Origin: Tepidicella xavieri
GTDB lineage: Bacteria; Pseudomonadota; Gammaproteobacteria; Burkholderiales; Burkholderiaceae_C
NCBI RefSeq assembly: GCF_004363315.1
Contig: NZ_SNYL01000008.1
Location: 62,001 to 126,000 of the forward strand
Length of the DNA stretch: 64,000 bases
Direction: 5' to 3'
Part shown: piece by piece, positions 62,998 to 64,000 of the stretch
How positions within the stretch are numbered: position 1 is the first letter of the stretch
How the letters are laid out: the number at the start of each line of letters is the position of its first letter
Translations under genes and position numbers: made by a program
The notes under the pieces: model-generated
What the model was told of the DNA's origin: nothing
Databases searched by the model: none
Seen by the model: only the letters and a program-made list of their open reading frames with translations

Positions 62998-64000
62998 ATG
63001 ATGGCTGAACAATTCTCCGCGTGGGCCGTGTTCTGGGCGTTCTTGCGCTTGGGACTGACCGCTTTCGGTGGCCCGGTGGCGCACCTGGCGTACTTTCGAG
63101 AAGAATTTGTCATCCGAAGGCGTTGGCTGGACGAACGCAGCTATGCCGATGTGGTGGCCTTGTGCCAGTTTCTCCCAGGCCCCGCCAGCAGCCAGGTGGG
63201 CATGGCGCTGGGGATGCTCCGGGCCGGCTACCGGGGCGCGCTGGCCGCTTGGCTCGGGTTCACGCTGCCCTCGGCGGCGCTGCTGATTCTGCTGGCCATC
63301 GGGCTGAACACCTGGGGAGAGGCTTTGGCCAGCGGTGCATTGCAGGGCTTGAAGGCCGCGGCGGTGGCAGTGGTGGCCCAGGCGGTCTGGGGCATGGCCA
63401 GGCAATGGTGCCCCGATGCGCTGCGGGTGATATTCATGGGGTTGACGGCCTCGGTGGTGCTGCTGGCGCCTTCGGCGTGGGTGCAGATAGGATGCCTGCT
63501 ACTGGCTGGGTTGGCGGGGATGTGGTGGCTGCCAACCACCCAGGCAGAGAACGGCCCATCGGTTCCATCACCCGTGAGCACCCGGGCAGCGACGGCCTGG
63601 TTGGGGCTCTTTGCCACTGGCCTGCTGGGGCTGCCTTGGCTGGCATCCAGCTTGTCGATCCCGGCCTTGCAGATGGCCGATGCATTCTACCGGGCGGGCG
63701 CGCTGGTGTTCGGGGGAGGGCATGTGGTATTGCCGCTCTTGCAGGCCGAATTGGTGCCCACCGGCTGGGTGGATGAGAAGGTGTTTCTGGCCGGATACGG
63801 CGCAGCCCAAGCCGTGCCTGGGCCGTTGTTCACGTTCGCGGCCTTTTTGGGGGCATCTTCATTGCAGGGCCCCACGGGCTGGTGGGGTGGGGGGCTGGCG
63901 TTGGTGGCCATTTTTCTGCCGTCTTTCCTGCTGGTGGCAGGGGCCTTGCCGTTCTGGGTGGCACTGCGCAACCATGCACTGGCCCGGTCTGCGCTGGCAG
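62998..64000 (+). CDS. chrA: Chromate transporter (ChrA-like), 3' end outside the window
   Basis: The frame is open from the ATG at 62998 (or 63001) to the right edge, giving 334 residues. It is a polytopic inner-membrane protein. The N-terminal half shows the CHR-domain motifs FGGPVAHLAYFREEFV and LPGPASSQVGMALG. A second, related half begins near residue 230 with FGGGHVVLPLL and VPGPLFTFAAFLG, so it is the two-domain form. The family exports chromate, by analogy with sulfate. AGGA lies upstream of the start. It follows the TonB-like gene by 27 bases. Confidence 0.9.
   Translation, partial: MMAEQFSAWAVFWAFLRLGLTAFGGPVAHLAYFREEFVIRRRWLDERSYADVVALCQFLPGPASSQVGMALGMLRAGYRGALAAWLGFTLPSAALLILLAIGLNTWGEALASGALQGLKAAAVAVVAQAVWGMARQWCPDALRVIFMGLTASVVLLAPSAWVQIGCLLLAGLAGMWWLPTTQAENGPSVPSPVSTRAATAWLGLFATGLLGLPWLASSLSIPALQMADAFYRAGALVFGGGHVVLPLLQAELVPTGWVDEKVFLAGYGAAQAVPGPLFTFAAFLGASSLQGPTGWWGGGLALVAIFLPSFLLVAGALPFWVALRNHALARSALA

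Overview
The window reads as a high-G+C chromosome segment of a betaproteobacterium of the order Burkholderiales, most like Comamonadaceae and relatives. This rests on gene content and order (mfd/ispD/ispF, an EnvZ/OmpR pair, relA followed by tRNA-Val and dnaB, alaA-like/hom/thrC/mobB/moeA/moaD/moaE/clpB, sucA/sucB/lpdA/zapE) and on protein character. No 16S gene is present, so genus is not claimed.

Layout. 1-11.2 kb: a partial PLP aminotransferase, a membrane-anchored thioredoxin-like protein, serB, a TetR regulator divergent from a flavodoxin-fold oxidoreductase with a 12-bp palindrome between them, mfd divergent from ispD-ispF, an EnvZ/OmpR-type two-component pair and a SIMPL-domain protein. 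11.2-22.5 kb: 3-hydroxybutyrate dehydrogenase, an alpha/beta hydrolase coupled to relA, tRNA-Val(GAC) with its terminator, dnaB interrupted by a complete 351-residue intein, a PAS-PAS-GGDEF cyclase, a PIN-PhoH protein, a peroxiredoxin and a small Mth938-like protein. 22.5-34.7 kb: an alanine-type aminotransferase, homoserine dehydrogenase, threonine synthase, a molybdopterin block (mobB-moeA-moaD-moaE), clpB behind a sigma32-like promoter, prpE, an ArsR-family regulator and a small lipoprotein. 34.9-42.6 kb: the 2-oxoglutarate dehydrogenase operon sucA-sucB-lpdA, zapE and a PP2C phosphatase.

43.6-52.4 kb is an integrated mobile element. It is bounded by a perfect 47-bp direct repeat (43590-43636 and 52325-52371) made of the 3' half of tRNA-Asn(GTT). 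The intact tRNA is at the right end, next to a tyrosine integrase. All cargo lies on the minus strand as one tightly overlapping operon: small unknown proteins, a CHC2 zinc-finger primase protein, a P-loop replication helicase, a terminase small-subunit-like protein, more small proteins and an HK97-fold major capsid protein. No portal, large terminase, protease, tail or lysis gene is seen. Between the helicase and terS-like genes lie nine exact copies of a GGAAGCG iteron in both orientations around an AT-richer stretch, a likely replication origin. This looks like a small phage satellite that replicates itself, brings its own packaging specificity and shell, and borrows the rest from a helper phage.

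52.4-64 kb: an iron-type alcohol dehydrogenase, an HSL-family esterase, a chemotaxis receptor, a YgiQ-type radical SAM protein, a short family III CoA-transferase, pobA divergent from an IclR-type regulator (with a three-half-site operator), a TonB-like protein and the start of a ChrA-type chromate transporter cut by the window edge.

The main items for follow-up are the satellite with its capsid/TerS set and iteron origin, and the class 3 (Ala1, W/C/T triad) intein in the DnaB P-loop.
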